This document shows positions 27,254 to 34,843 of a stretch of 34,843 bases of DNA, in pieces. The notes beneath the pieces were generated by a model that searched no databases, was not told the DNA's origin, and saw only the letters and a program-made list of their open reading frames with translations. Both the position numbers and the translations under genes were made by a program. Positions within the stretch are counted from its first letter, which is position 1. Each line of letters opens with the position of its first letter. This stretch comes from Pseudomonas sp. BGr12 (lineage in GTDB: Bacteria > Pseudomonadota > Gammaproteobacteria > Pseudomonadales > Pseudomonadaceae), in the NCBI RefSeq assembly GCF_030272895.1, contig NZ_JALRNF010000052.1, positions 1-34,843 on the forward strand, written 5' to 3'.

Positions 27254-27760
27254 CTAAGGCTTGCGACGGTTGCGGTAGATGCCCAGGGGCACCAGAACGG
27301 CGGTCAGAATAAACGCCACCAACGCCCATTGTGCCAGCGACAACCCCAGTACCGGCGGATAGGGTGTGGAGCAGAATCCATCGACCTGGAACACCAGGGG
27401 CAACACCGATGCCAGCGGCAAACCATCGACGATCGGTTGCAAGGTATCGATGCCACAGCTGACTGCAGGGTTGGCCAGGATGTAGACATGGTTGCCGGCG
27501 GCGGCGATACCGCCGATGGCGCTGAGCACCACCAGGCCTTCGAGCAGGGTCAGGCTACGCCGGCCCGGCATGGCGGCGCCAATGAAGGCAAACACGGCGA
27601 TCAGCAGCAGTGCATAGCGTTGCAGGATGCACAGCGGGCATGGCGCTTCGCCAAGCACCACCTGCATGTACAGGGCGCCACCGATCAGGGCCAGGCAGAT
27701 CACTCCCAGCAGTACCAGAAAGCGCCGTTCCCGGTTCAGGCGCGATGTTTGCTCGTTCAT
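27254..27760 (-). CDS. dsbB: Disulfide bond formation protein DsbB
   Basis: DsbB, 168 residues, an inner-membrane enzyme that re-oxidises DsbA and passes electrons to ubiquinone. Four membrane helices are visible. Cys41 and Cys44 form CPLC, followed by Arg48, which contacts the quinone. The second loop has Cys102 and Cys130 (SCGID ... GFCSTP). All four catalytic cysteines are present. The ATG at 27760 has AAGGAT upstream; the frame opens 33 codons earlier without support. Its place upstream of cyo links two quinone-dependent systems, but the long gap suggests separate promoters. Confidence 0.96.
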   Translation of the reverse strand: MNEQTSRLNRERRFLVLLGVICLALIGGALYMQVVLGEAPCPLCILQRYALLLIAVFAFIGAAMPGRRSLTLLEGLVVLSAIGGIAAAGNHVYILANPAVSCGIDTLQPIVDGLPLASVLPLVFQVDGFCSTPYPPVLGLSLAQWALVAFILTAVLVPLGIYRNRRKP

Positions 27761-27942
27761 TGCATATCCTTGATTGGCTTGAATGGCTCGACTGCCTGTC
27801 CGGAATTCTACACGCACATGAAGACCGTAGAGAGGGGCAAAAGTGCCGCGCCAGAGCAACGCAGGCTGGAATCAGCCGCCCCCGGGAAGCAGATCAGTCA
27901 ATTGCCACTATCTTAGTCCTGTGGATTACCCTATCATTAATA

Positions 27943-27958
27943 CTGTACGAATAAACAG
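27943..27958. promoter_or_regulatory. LexA box of yebG
   Basis: CTGTACGAATAAACAG fits CTGT-N8-ACAG exactly, 42 bases before the yebG start codon. A TACTGT -10-like box overlaps its left arm, so LexA binding should block transcription until DNA damage. Confidence 0.9.
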
Positions 27959-27999
27959 TATCGTAACCATCGATAGACAAAAGGCACGTGAGGTGATGA

Positions 28000-28263
28000 A
28001 TGGCCGTCGAAGTGGTATACCGCAGCAGCCGCGATCTGGAGCGCTTGTTCATGGATAAAGCCGAAGCTGACCGTCACGACAAGATGCTCGAACTGGCCGA
28101 GCTGCTCGCCGAGGTCCTGAAAAAAGCCGTCCCTTCGCTCAGCGAACAGCAGGTCGAGGATGCCGGCATTTATATGGCAAAGAATCGCGACGTCTTTGCC
28201 AAGGCCTTCAAGAGCCAGCCCGATGCCCTGTCCGAGCTGCTCGCCGAGGTTCCCGCCGAGTAA
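28000..28263 (+). CDS. yebG: SOS-induced protein YebG
   Basis: YebG, 87 residues, a small LexA-controlled protein induced by DNA damage; its biochemical role is unknown. The family landmarks are MAVEVVYRSSRDLERLFMDKAEADRHDKMLELAE and the C-terminal YMAKNRDVFAKAFKSQPDALSELL. The ATG is preceded by GAGGTGATGA. A perfect LexA box stands 42 bases upstream, which supports both the start and the regulation. It converges with the dehydrogenase gene five bases later. Confidence 0.96.
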   Translation: MAVEVVYRSSRDLERLFMDKAEADRHDKMLELAELLAEVLKKAVPSLSEQQVEDAGIYMAKNRDVFAKAFKSQPDALSELLAEVPAE

Positions 28264-28268
28264 CCCCT

Positions 28269-29288
28269 TCAGCCGTAGATCAGCTTCTCGGCAAGCATCT
28301 GCGCCACCCGAGCCGGCGAACGCTTCTCGGCCTGGGCATGGGCGAATACCTCGGTCAGGCGCGAAGGAATACGCGCCAGGTGGGCCGTGATGGTGTTCAA
28401 CTCCTCGTTACGGTGCTTGAGCGCCACGTAGATCAGGCCACCGGCATTGATCACGTAGTCCGGCGCATAGAGTATCCCGCGTCTTTCCAGCTGGTCGGCT
28501 ACCTGCAGGGTGGTCAGCTGGTTGTTGGCGGCCCCGGCCACGGCGGCACAGCGCAGCTGCATCACACTCTGGCCATTGAGCACCGGCCCTACCCCGCAAG
28601 GGGCAAAGATGTCACAGGGGGTGCTGATGAGCATCTCATTGGCCACCGGCCGCGCATTGAACTGCTCGATGGCCAGTTGCACCCTGCCCGGGTCATGGTC
28701 GCTGACCAAAAGCTCGGCGCCGGCGGTGTGCAACTGCTCGGCCAGGGCATAGCCGACATTGCCCAGGCCCTGCACCGCCACTCGCAGACCTTCAAGGTTG
28801 TCACTGCCCAGGCGCGCCATGGAGGTGGCGCGAATGCCGGCGAACACTCCCATCGCCGCATGGGGCGAGGGATCCCCAGAGGCCGTGGTGCTGGTCACAT
28901 ACGGGGTGGACTGGGCAATGCAGTCCATGTCCACCGTTGAGGTGCCACTGTCGATAGCGGTGATGAAACGCCCCTGCAGCGTATCGACGAAGCGCCCGAA
29001 GGCCTCGAACAGCGCCGCACGGTTTTCCACATGGGGGTTACGAATGATCACCGCCTTGCCGCCCCCCACCGGCAGGCCGGCCAGTGCCGCTTTGTAACTC
29101 ATGCCCTGGGCCAGGCGAATGGCATCGGCCATGGCACTTTCGTCATCGGCATAGGGTAGGTAGCGGCAGCCGCCCATGGCCGGCCCCAGGTGCTCGCTGT
29201 GAATGGCAACCACGGCCTTCAGGCCTGTGGGCGGGTCGATGCACAGGTGCAAGGATTGCGTGCGGGTGCTTTGCATGAGCGCGAACAT
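28269..29288 (-). CDS. Glu/Leu/Phe/Val dehydrogenase family protein, leucine-dehydrogenase-like
   Basis: A 339-residue NAD(P)-dependent amino-acid dehydrogenase. The substrate-domain signature is MSYKAALAGLPVGGGKAVIIRNP, with Lys66 and the catalytic Lys78. The Rossmann motif QGLGNVG (173-179) is followed by Asp197, which favours NAD. APCGVGPVLN and NNQLTT near the cofactor site are also family features. It most resembles leucine dehydrogenases, which deaminate branched-chain amino acids reversibly, but phenylalanine or another substrate is possible. The ATG at 29288 has GAGGAG eight bases upstream; Met5 is a weaker alternative. No branched-chain catabolic operon is nearby. Confidence 0.9.
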   Translation of the reverse strand: MFALMQSTRTQSLHLCIDPPTGLKAVVAIHSEHLGPAMGGCRYLPYADDESAMADAIRLAQGMSYKAALAGLPVGGGKAVIIRNPHVENRAALFEAFGRFVDTLQGRFITAIDSGTSTVDMDCIAQSTPYVTSTTASGDPSPHAAMGVFAGIRATSMARLGSDNLEGLRVAVQGLGNVGYALAEQLHTAGAELLVSDHDPGRVQLAIEQFNARPVANEMLISTPCDIFAPCGVGPVLNGQSVMQLRCAAVAGAANNQLTTLQVADQLERRGILYAPDYVINAGGLIYVALKHRNEELNTITAHLARIPSRLTEVFAHAQAEKRSPARVAQMLAEKLIYG

Positions 29289-29413
29289 CAGCGGGCTCCT
29301 CAGTGAGGTGCTGCTCCCAGTATAGGCTGCACTTTGCCGAATGATGACAGCACCCGGACCACTGGACGAAAGCCTTTGCCAGCGCTAAAACAAAAGCTTG
29401 AGCGGAGATTGTC

Positions 29414-30220
29414 ATGACCCCACGCCAAGCCTGCCTGGCCTGCCTAGAACGTGACCCCGTCGCCTTGCTGGAAGCGGCGTTGTGGATCGCTGCCGAGCAC
29501 GATGCCAGCGTCGATCCGGCCTTGCAGATGCGCAAGGTCCATGACCTGCAGATAGAGGTCAGCAACCACCTGCCCATGTTGCCGCTCAGCGAGCTGGCCC
29601 AGCCGCTGTTGCGCCAGCTCAATGCCCTGGGCTTCCAGCAGGACGAATATCACCCGCTGCGCCCACAGGCGGCCCTGCTCGATAAAGTGCTGGAACGACG
29701 CCGCGGGCAACCCCTGGCCCTGGCCCTGCTGACCCTGGAGCTGGCCCGAGGCCTGTCGATACCGCTGGAAGGGGTGAATTTTCCCGGTCATTTCCTCCTG
29801 CGCGTTCCCGGTGCCGATCACCTGCTCGACCCCTGCGGTGGACGCAGGCTCTACCCCGCGGACTGCCGCGAACTGCTCGGCCGTCAGTTCGGCCCGCAAC
29901 TGCTGCTCAGCGCCGAACACCTGGTCGCGGCCAGCCCCGGGCAGATGCTCCAGCGCCTGTCACGCAACCTGCGCCAGTTGCATTCGACCCACGATGATGA
30001 CCTGGCGGCCCTCAAGGATGCCGAACGGGTACTGCAGCTCGGGCCGGCCACCGCCAGCGACTACCTGGCACGCGCCACCCTGTACCAGCACCTGGATTGC
30101 CCCCAGGCCGAACGCTTCGACCTGGAGCATGCCCTGCTGCTCAGTGACGACCCGATCCAGCGCCTGCGCCTGACCGAGCGCCTGGGCCAGTTGCACCCGG
30201 TGCCGCCCTCAGTGCACTAA
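29414..30220 (+). CDS. SirB1-family protein (transglutaminase-like)
   Basis: A 268-residue SirB1 homologue with unknown activity. The transglutaminase-like core is seen at about 85-146: LLDKVLERRRGQPLALALL, then LEGVNFPGHFLLRV (His126) and LLDPCGG (Asp139). The catalytic Cys of true transglutaminases is absent from the GQPLALALL region, as in many SirB1 proteins, so enzymatic activity is doubtful. The C-terminal part (from about 195) looks like TPR-type helices. The ATG is supported by the AGCGGAG stretch 6-12 bases upstream. Its last four bases overlap the convergent maiA gene. Confidence 0.88.
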   Translation: MTPRQACLACLERDPVALLEAALWIAAEHDASVDPALQMRKVHDLQIEVSNHLPMLPLSELAQPLLRQLNALGFQQDEYHPLRPQAALLDKVLERRRGQPLALALLTLELARGLSIPLEGVNFPGHFLLRVPGADHLLDPCGGRRLYPADCRELLGRQFGPQLLLSAEHLVAASPGQMLQRLSRNLRQLHSTHDDDLAALKDAERVLQLGPATASDYLARATLYQHLDCPQAERFDLEHALLLSDDPIQRLRLTERLGQLHPVPPSVH

Positions 30221-30855
30221 GCCGCTGGTGCCGGTGCGTCGGGCTGGTTCGATGGATGGGCCTTGATGAAGGCCAGGTGTTTCTCGGCCAGCGCTGCCAC
30301 CCGGAGGATTCGCGGGAAGTCGCCAAGGCTGATGTTGAAACGCTTGGCGGCATACAGCTGCGGAATCAGGTAGACATCCGCCAGCCCCGGCTCATCGCCA
30401 AAGCAATAGCCGCTGTCACCGATCAACTTCTCCACCGCCGCCAGCCCCTGGCTGACCCAGTGAGCGATCCAGGCGTTGACCTGCTCATCACCATGGCCCA
30501 ACCCGCGCAACTGATTGAGCACGCTGACGTTGTGCAGCGGATGGATGTCGCAACCGATCAACGCCGCCACCCCACGGACCTGGGCACGCGCCACAGGCTC
30601 CTCGGGCAGCAGCGCCGGCTGTGGATAGACTTCCTCCAGGTACTCGATGATCGCCGGTGACTGCACCAGCAGTTCACCGGAATCGATCATCAGGGCCGGC
30701 ACCCGGCCCTGGGGGTTGAGTGCCAGGAAGTCGGCCTCTCGCTGTTCACCCTTGAGCAGGTTGACCGGTACGTACCGGTACTCCAGCTGCTTGAGTTCCA
30801 ATGCGATCCTCAGCCGATAGGACGAGGTCGAACGGAAATAGTTGAACAGATCCAT
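30217..30855 (-). CDS. maiA: Maleylacetoacetate isomerase
   Basis: MaiA (HmgC), 212 residues, a zeta-class glutathione transferase that isomerises maleylacetoacetate to fumarylacetoacetate, step two of homogentisate breakdown. The N-terminal glutathione domain has FRSTSSYRLRIALELK (active-site Ser region at about 9-14) and the DSGELLVQSPAIIEYLEE motif with its Ser for glutathione binding. The helical C-terminal domain holds DEPGLADVYLIPQLYAA. It begins 12 bases after fahA and is the last gene of the operon. Its stop overlaps the SirB1 gene. Confidence 0.96.
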   Translation of the reverse strand: MDLFNYFRSTSSYRLRIALELKQLEYRYVPVNLLKGEQREADFLALNPQGRVPALMIDSGELLVQSPAIIEYLEEVYPQPALLPEEPVARAQVRGVAALIGCDIHPLHNVSVLNQLRGLGHGDEQVNAWIAHWVSQGLAAVEKLIGDSGYCFGDEPGLADVYLIPQLYAAKRFNISLGDFPRILRVAALAEKHLAFIKAHPSNQPDAPAPAA

Positions 30856-30867
30856 GACACTGACCTC

Positions 30868-32160
30868 TCAATTGGCCGGAAGAATCTTGCCGCGGCATTC
30901 GCCGAACCCGATCGATGCCACGCCCTCACGTACACAACGGGCACGCAGGATGATCTCGTCACCGTCTTCGAGGAACTTGCGCACCTCACCCGACGCCAGC
31001 TGCACCGGCTCCTTGCCACCCTGGGTGATCTCCAGCAGGCTGCCGAACTGGCCAGGCTGGGCACCGGACAGCGTGCCGGAACCGAACAGGTCGCCCGGCT
31101 GCAATTGGCAACCGTTGACGCTGTGGTGCGCGACCATCTGGGCCACGGTCCAGTACATGCTCAAGGTGTTGCTCAGGGTCAGGCGATGGGCCGGCAGGTT
31201 CTGCTCGCGCATGCGCTCGGTCAGCAGCAGCACTTCCAGCTCGATGTCGAAGGCACCTTCGGCCTGGTCGCGTGCATCCTGCAGGTAGGCCAGCGGCTGC
31301 GGGTCACCCTCGGGACGGCTCGGTTGCGCACAACGGAACGGCGCCAGGGCCTCGGCGGTCACCACCCAGGGCGATACCGTGGAGATGAAGCTCTTGGACA
31401 GGAACGGGCCCAGCGGCTGGTATTCCCAGGCCTGGATGTCACGGGCCGACCAGTCGTTGAGCAGGCAGTAGCCGGCGATGTGTTCGCCAGCCTCCGCCAC
31501 CGGGATCGACTCGCCCATCTCGTTGCCCTGGCCGATCCAGATGCCCAGCTCCAGCTCGTAGTCCAGGCGCGCACACGGGCCGAAGCTCGGCTCGCTCGCC
31601 CCGACCGGCAGGGTCTGGCCCTTGGGTCGACGCACGTCGGTGCCCGAAGGGCGAATGGTCGAGGCACGGCCATGGTAGCCGATAGGCACATATTTATAGT
31701 TGGGCAGCAGCGGGTTGTCCGGACGGAACAACTTGCCGACATTCTTGGCGTGCTCGATGCCCACATAGAAGTCAGTGTAGTCGCCAATGCGGGCCGGCAG
31801 GTGCAACTGGCACGCGTGGCTGGCCAGCAACAACGGCTTGAGCGCCGCCTGGTGTTCACTGTGCTCGCCCAGCAGCTCCAGCAACCGCTCGCGCAACGCC
31901 ACGCGGGCGCCACGGCCCAGGGCGAAGAAGGCGTTCAGCGCGCCGCCGCGAGTTGCCTCGACCGCCGCACGGGCCTGGCCGTCGAACAGGCCGGCAGCCA
32001 GCACACCTTCAAGGTCCAGAATCGCATCGCCAATGGCGACGCCACAGCGCCGGGTCGCATCCTTGTGACTGAAGATCCCCAGCGGCAGGTTTTGCAGCGG
32101 AAAATCGCGATGCCCGTTGGCGTGTTCGACCCAACTACGGGCAATGGCGGACTGATTCAT
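30868..32160 (-). CDS. fahA: Fumarylacetoacetase
   Basis: FahA (HmgB), 430 residues, cleaves fumarylacetoacetate to fumarate and acetoacetate, the final step of tyrosine and phenylalanine breakdown. Visible conserved blocks are GDYTDFYVGIEHAKNVGKLFRP (metal Asp and catalytic His), NYKYVPIGYHGRASTI, RLDYELELGIWIG (metal Glu), LLNDWSARDIQAWEYQPLGPFLSKSF (metal Asp and Lys) and LFGSGTLSG. Length agrees with bacterial and animal enzymes. It starts three bases after hmgA. Confidence 0.97.
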   Translation of the reverse strand: MNQSAIARSWVEHANGHRDFPLQNLPLGIFSHKDATRRCGVAIGDAILDLEGVLAAGLFDGQARAAVEATRGGALNAFFALGRGARVALRERLLELLGEHSEHQAALKPLLLASHACQLHLPARIGDYTDFYVGIEHAKNVGKLFRPDNPLLPNYKYVPIGYHGRASTIRPSGTDVRRPKGQTLPVGASEPSFGPCARLDYELELGIWIGQGNEMGESIPVAEAGEHIAGYCLLNDWSARDIQAWEYQPLGPFLSKSFISTVSPWVVTAEALAPFRCAQPSRPEGDPQPLAYLQDARDQAEGAFDIELEVLLLTERMREQNLPAHRLTLSNTLSMYWTVAQMVAHHSVNGCQLQPGDLFGSGTLSGAQPGQFGSLLEITQGGKEPVQLASGEVRKFLEDGDEIILRARCVREGVASIGFGECRGKILPAN

Positions 32161-32163
32161 GGG

Positions 32164-33465
32164 TTATCTCCGGTTCGGGGTGAAGGTGCTCGGCAGCGAG
32201 GCCCAGCAACTATCGTAGTCGGCCTGCAGCTGCGGGCATTCAAGGGCGTGCTGGCTGGGGCGCAGCACCTGGCTGGTTTCGAACATGAACGCCATGGTGT
32301 TGTCGATCTTGTTCGGTGCAAGCTCCACGGCGATGGCCTTGGCGCAGGTCTCGGCGTCCGGGCCATGGGCGCTCATGCAGCTGTGCAGGGACGCGCCGCC
32401 GGGCAGGAAGCCTTCGGCCTTGGCATCGTACTCACCCTTGATCAGGCCCATGAACTCGTTCATCAGGTTGCGGTGGAACCATGGTGGACGGAAGGTGTTC
32501 TCGGCCACCATCCAGCGCGGCGGGAAAATCACGAAGTCGAGGTTGGCCATGCCCGGCACGCTGGTCGGCGAGGTGAGTACGGTGAAAATCGACGGGTCCG
32601 GGTGGTCGAAACTCACTGTGCCGATGGTGTTGAAGCGGCGCAGGTCGTATTTGTACGGCACGTTGTTGCCGTGCCAGGCCACCACGTCCAGCGGCGAATG
32701 ATTGAGCTCGCAGCCCCACAGTTCGCCGAGGAACTTCTGCACCAACTGCACCGGGCCCTGGAGGTCTTCATAGTGGGCGACCGGGGCAAGGAAGTCCCGC
32801 GGGTTGGCCAGGCCGTTGCTGCCGATCGGACCCAGGTCCGGAATGCGCAGCGGCGCACCATGGTTCTCGGCGATGTAGCCGCGCGCCTGGCCGTCGAGCA
32901 GTTCGACGCGGAACTTCAAGCCGCGCGGCAGCACGGCGATTTCCAGCGGCTCGACCGCCAGCACGCCCAGCTCGGTGACGATGCGCAGGCGGCCCAGTTG
33001 CGGCACCAGCAGCAGTTCGCCGTCGGCGTTGAAGAACACCCGCTCCATGGATCGGTTGGCACGGTAGCTGTGAACACTGATACCGGCGGGTTTCTCGCTG
33101 GCGGAGTTGGCGGCCATGGCCACCCAGCCGTCGATGAAATCGGTCGGCTCGGCCGGAATCTCCAGCGGGCTCCAGCGCAGGCGATTGGGCGTCACCGCGC
33201 CCAGCGGGCCACCGGCCAACTGACGCTCGAGGCGTTCGAAGCGCGGATGCAGGGCCGAGGGGCGGATGCGGTACATCCAGGTACGGCGCAACTCGCTGCG
33301 GGCCATGGTGAAGGCGGTGCCGGAAAACAGTTCGGCATACAGGCCATAAGGGGCCTTCTGCGGCGAGTTCTGCCCGACCGGCAAGGCGCCGGGCAAGGCT
33401 TCGCTGGCGAATTCGTTGCCGAAACCGCTTAGATAATCGAGGACGGGGGTGCTTTCGAGGTTCAT
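32164..33465 (-). CDS. hmgA: Homogentisate 1,2-dioxygenase
   Basis: HmgA, 433 residues, opens the ring of homogentisate with O2 to give maleylacetoacetate. The iron ligands are His331, Glu337 ([12 protein letters not shown]) and His367 (MSAHGPD), the same numbers as in P. putida HmgA; His288 (FDHPD) is the probable acid-base residue. The N-terminus [19 protein letters not shown] is highly conserved. The ATG at 33465 has GGAGG six bases upstream; the longer frame crosses the operator. First gene of the operon, controlled by the divergent HmgR. Confidence 0.98.
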   Translation of the reverse strand: MNLESTPVLDYLSGFGNEFASEALPGALPVGQNSPQKAPYGLYAELFSGTAFTMARSELRRTWMYRIRPSALHPRFERLERQLAGGPLGAVTPNRLRWSPLEIPAEPTDFIDGWVAMAANSASEKPAGISVHSYRANRSMERVFFNADGELLLVPQLGRLRIVTELGVLAVEPLEIAVLPRGLKFRVELLDGQARGYIAENHGAPLRIPDLGPIGSNGLANPRDFLAPVAHYEDLQGPVQLVQKFLGELWGCELNHSPLDVVAWHGNNVPYKYDLRRFNTIGTVSFDHPDPSIFTVLTSPTSVPGMANLDFVIFPPRWMVAENTFRPPWFHRNLMNEFMGLIKGEYDAKAEGFLPGGASLHSCMSAHGPDAETCAKAIAVELAPNKIDNTMAFMFETSQVLRPSQHALECPQLQADYDSCWASLPSTFTPNRR

Positions 33466-33549
33466 CGAGCCTCCGGGCCCAATGCAGGCCGGTTGATGGC
33501 AGTTGGCTGCGAGCTGTTCACCGGCGCAGCGCCTCTGCGTTATTTTTAT

Positions 33550-33575
33550 CGTAATTACATTACGCATAACGTAAT
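33550..33575. promoter_or_regulatory. HmgR operator with three half-sites
   Basis: CGTAAT-TAC-ATTACG (33550-33564) is a perfect palindrome, and a third CGTAAT (33570-33575) follows five bases after it. This fits the palindromic operator described for HmgR in P. putida. It lies 84 bases before the hmgA ATG and 63 before the hmgR ATG. A further dyad TTGACG-N5-CGTCAA stands at 33580-33596. The -10 boxes of the two promoters are not clear. Confidence 0.75.
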
Positions 33576-33638
33576 TTGATTGACGAAGACCGTCAAGCTA
33601 TAAAGACGCCCACCTGGACTACCCGGATCGAATCCACC

Positions 33639-34424
33639 ATGGCCAAAGCCAGCTCCACCGCCGATAGCGCCGGCAAACAGAAGGTCCGCTCGGCCGAAGT
33701 CGGCACCGATATCCTCAAGGCCCTGGCCCAGCTGTCGCCCTCGACGTCGCTGTCGCGCCTGGCCGAGCATGTCGACATGCCGGCGAGCAAGGTCCACCGC
33801 TACCTGCAGGCCCTGATCGCCAGCGGCTTCGCCGAACAGGATCCGGCCACCAATCACTATGGCCTGGGTCGCGAAGCCTTGCGCGTAGGCCTGGCGGCCT
33901 TGGGCGGGATGGATGTGCTGAAGGTCGCGGCGATGCCGCTGTCGCAACTGCGCGACGAGCTCAACGAGAGTTGCTTCATTGCCGTGTGGGGCAACCAGGG
34001 CGCCACCGTGGTCAACATCGAGCCGGCCGTGCGGGCGGTGACCGTGGTCACCCAGATCGGCTCGGTGTTGCCATTGCTCAGTTCATCGACGGGCCTGGTG
34101 TTCGGTGCCTACCTGCCGGAGCGCGAAACCGTCGAGTTGCGCGACCAGGAACTGGCCGCCTCGGGCCAGAGCGCCAGCGACTACCAGACCCTGTTCGCCG
34201 ACATCCGCCAGCGTGGCCTGCACCACGTCCATGGCCTGCTGATGCCCGGCGTCGATGCCCTTTCGGCGCCGGTGTTCAACGCCATGGGCCAGATTGCCGC
34301 GGTGTTGACCGTGGTCGGCCCCACCTCGATCTTCCATGCCGACGAGCAGGGTCCGGCGGCAAAACAGCTGCTGGCGGCGGCGCAGCAGATCAGCTGGCGC
34401 ATGGGCTACGAAGCGCCGCGTTAA
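33639..34424 (+). CDS. hmgR: IclR-family regulator of homogentisate catabolism HmgR
   Basis: HmgR, 261 residues, an IclR-type repressor that is released by homogentisate. The N-terminal helix-turn-helix is at about 20-62 (VGTDILKALAQLSPSTSLSRLAEHVDMPASKVHRYLQALI), followed by the effector domain from about 85 (GLAALGGMDVLKVAAMPLSQLRDELNESCFIAVWGNQGATVVNIE). The ATG at 33639 gives a family-typical N-terminus but has only a weak ribosome site, which would keep repressor levels low. Divergent from hmgA with the operator between. Confidence 0.93.
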   Translation: MAKASSTADSAGKQKVRSAEVGTDILKALAQLSPSTSLSRLAEHVDMPASKVHRYLQALIASGFAEQDPATNHYGLGREALRVGLAALGGMDVLKVAAMPLSQLRDELNESCFIAVWGNQGATVVNIEPAVRAVTVVTQIGSVLPLLSSSTGLVFGAYLPERETVELRDQELAASGQSASDYQTLFADIRQRGLHHVHGLLMPGVDALSAPVFNAMGQIAAVLTVVGPTSIFHADEQGPAAKQLLAAAQQISWRMGYEAPR

Positions 34425-34433
34425 GGCGCCAGG

Positions 34434-34458
34434 CACTGTTGCCGGGGTTGCAACAGTG
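34434..34458. other. Hairpin just after hmgR
   Basis: CACTGTTGC (34434-34442) pairs with GCAACAGTG (34450-34458) around a seven-base loop, nine bases after the hmgR stop. No T-run follows, so it may be a weak terminator or a 3' stabiliser. Confidence 0.45.
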
Positions 34459-34632
34459 ATTGTCACAATCGGCTATTTTTCCTTTCAGGTCAGCGTCTTA
34501 TCCTGTTTGCAGCTGGACCGGAAACACCACCGGACGCGCTCCAGCCCGGGTCTTTGAGGCGTGTACACCCCGCCGCCCGGCAACAGGTTCACCGACGTTG
34601 ATTTTGAAGCTCCTTGATCTGCGTCTTACCTT

Positions 34633-34659
34633 GGCCGCTACCTTGTAGCGGCCTTTTTT
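34633..34659 (+). terminator. Strong rho-independent terminator 210 bases after hmgR
   Basis: GGCCGCTAC (34633-34641) pairs with GTAGCGGCC (34645-34653) around CTT, followed by six T (34654-34659), on the plus strand only. No open frame fits between hmgR and this site, so it ends either a long hmgR 3' UTR or an unrecognised small RNA. Confidence 0.9.
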
Positions 34660-34692
34660 ATGGCTATTCGTGGAATCCTGGGGATTATGATC

Positions 34693-34734
34693 CTTGGGCT
34701 TGGGCTTGGGCTTGGGCTTGGGCTTGGGCTTGGG
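34693..34734. repeat. CTTGGG hexamer repeat, seven units
   Basis: Seven perfect tandem copies of CTTGGG. On the minus strand this would read Pro-Lys repeats in a short open frame, but that frame also crosses the terminator and has no other gene-like trait, so it is treated as non-coding. Copy number may vary between strains. Confidence 0.9.
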
Positions 34735-34803
34735 TCTTGAAGCTGCGAGCTTATCCATTCAATGCAGCGAGGCTGCCGGCCCCTTCCGCCCTTACGGCGG
34801 GTC

Positions 34804-34823
34804 CCTTTTGTCTTGGCAAAAGG
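34804..34823. repeat. Short inverted repeat at the window end
   Basis: CCTTTTG (34804-34810) and CAAAAGG (34817-34823) flank TCTTGG. The surrounding sequence (ACGGCGGGTCCC ... GGAACCAAAACCGC) resembles a dispersed intergenic sequence of Pseudomonas genomes, from memory. Nothing else is recognisable from 34735 to the end. Confidence 0.4.
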
Positions 34824-34843
34824 AACCAAAACCGCTCGCTCCT

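Noticed and set aside
31105..33432. A 775-codon open frame antisense to fahA and hmgA
   Set aside because: It lies wholly opposite two well-identified genes, has the His/Arg/Gln-rich composition of antisense frames in GC-rich DNA, and has no domain or ribosome site.
34498..34758. A minus-strand frame with a Pro-Lys repeat
   Set aside because: The repeat is simply the CTTGGG array; the rest is basic, crosses a strong terminator and shows no gene-like feature.

Overview
The window is about 34.8 kb of high-GC DNA from a gamma-proteobacterium, almost certainly a Pseudomonas, and gene content and order suggest the P. putida group. Supporting signs are the queA-tgt-yajC-secD-secF run, a CyoABCDE ubiquinol oxidase operon, the hmgA-fahA-maiA homogentisate operon with a divergent IclR-type regulator, selD-mnmH next to a PhnCDE-like transporter, and several copies of the Pseudomonas REP sequence (GCGGGGCAAGCCCGCTCC). 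The genus call rests on recognising these proteins from memory; no search was run.

Layout. Bases 1-118 look like an error-rich contig end. 119-6198 (minus strand) holds a glycine-zipper envelope protein and then, read leftwards from 6198, queA, tgt, yajC, secD and secF: two queuosine steps plus the Sec translocon accessory complex. A tRNA-Leu(CAA) gene diverges from queA and shares a two-way terminator with sodC (periplasmic Cu,Zn superoxide dismutase). Next come a small lipoprotein, a GabP-like amino-acid permease, a GNAT acetyltransferase and a HigB/HigA-like toxin-antitoxin pair. 10512-16001 is a selenium locus: a four-gene ABC importer on the minus strand diverges from selD and mnmH, so uptake of a selenium oxyanion, activation to selenophosphate and tRNA 2-selenouridine synthesis sit side by side. 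16013-20403 has a DUF1311/LprI-like protein, a LysR regulator diverging from a small DMT transporter, a membrane protein of unknown role, a YkgJ-type cysteine-cluster protein and an AlaC-like aminotransferase. 20596-21723 encodes an orphan alpha/beta hydrolase that resembles the DUF2235/Tle1 lipase fold.

21862-26693 is the cyoABCDE operon. It is preceded by about 560 bases without a gene that carry a perfect ANR/FNR box, clustered GCGACA half-sites, a candidate promoter and an AANAANAA (Crc/Hfq-type) motif. dsbB follows, which links disulfide formation to the quinone pool. Then come yebG behind a perfect LexA box, a leucine-dehydrogenase-family enzyme and a SirB1-type protein. 30217-34424 is the tyrosine/phenylalanine catabolic operon hmgA-fahA-maiA with divergent hmgR and a three-half-site operator between them. 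The right end (34425-34843) has no gene. It holds hairpins, one strong rho-independent terminator that could end a small RNA, a seven-unit CTTGGG repeat and a short inverted repeat.

Most of the window is core-genome housekeeping. The parts most worth a second look are the selenium transporter, the orphan hydrolase, the layered cyo control region, the LysR gene whose C-terminus runs through a REP element, and the possible small RNA after hmgR.
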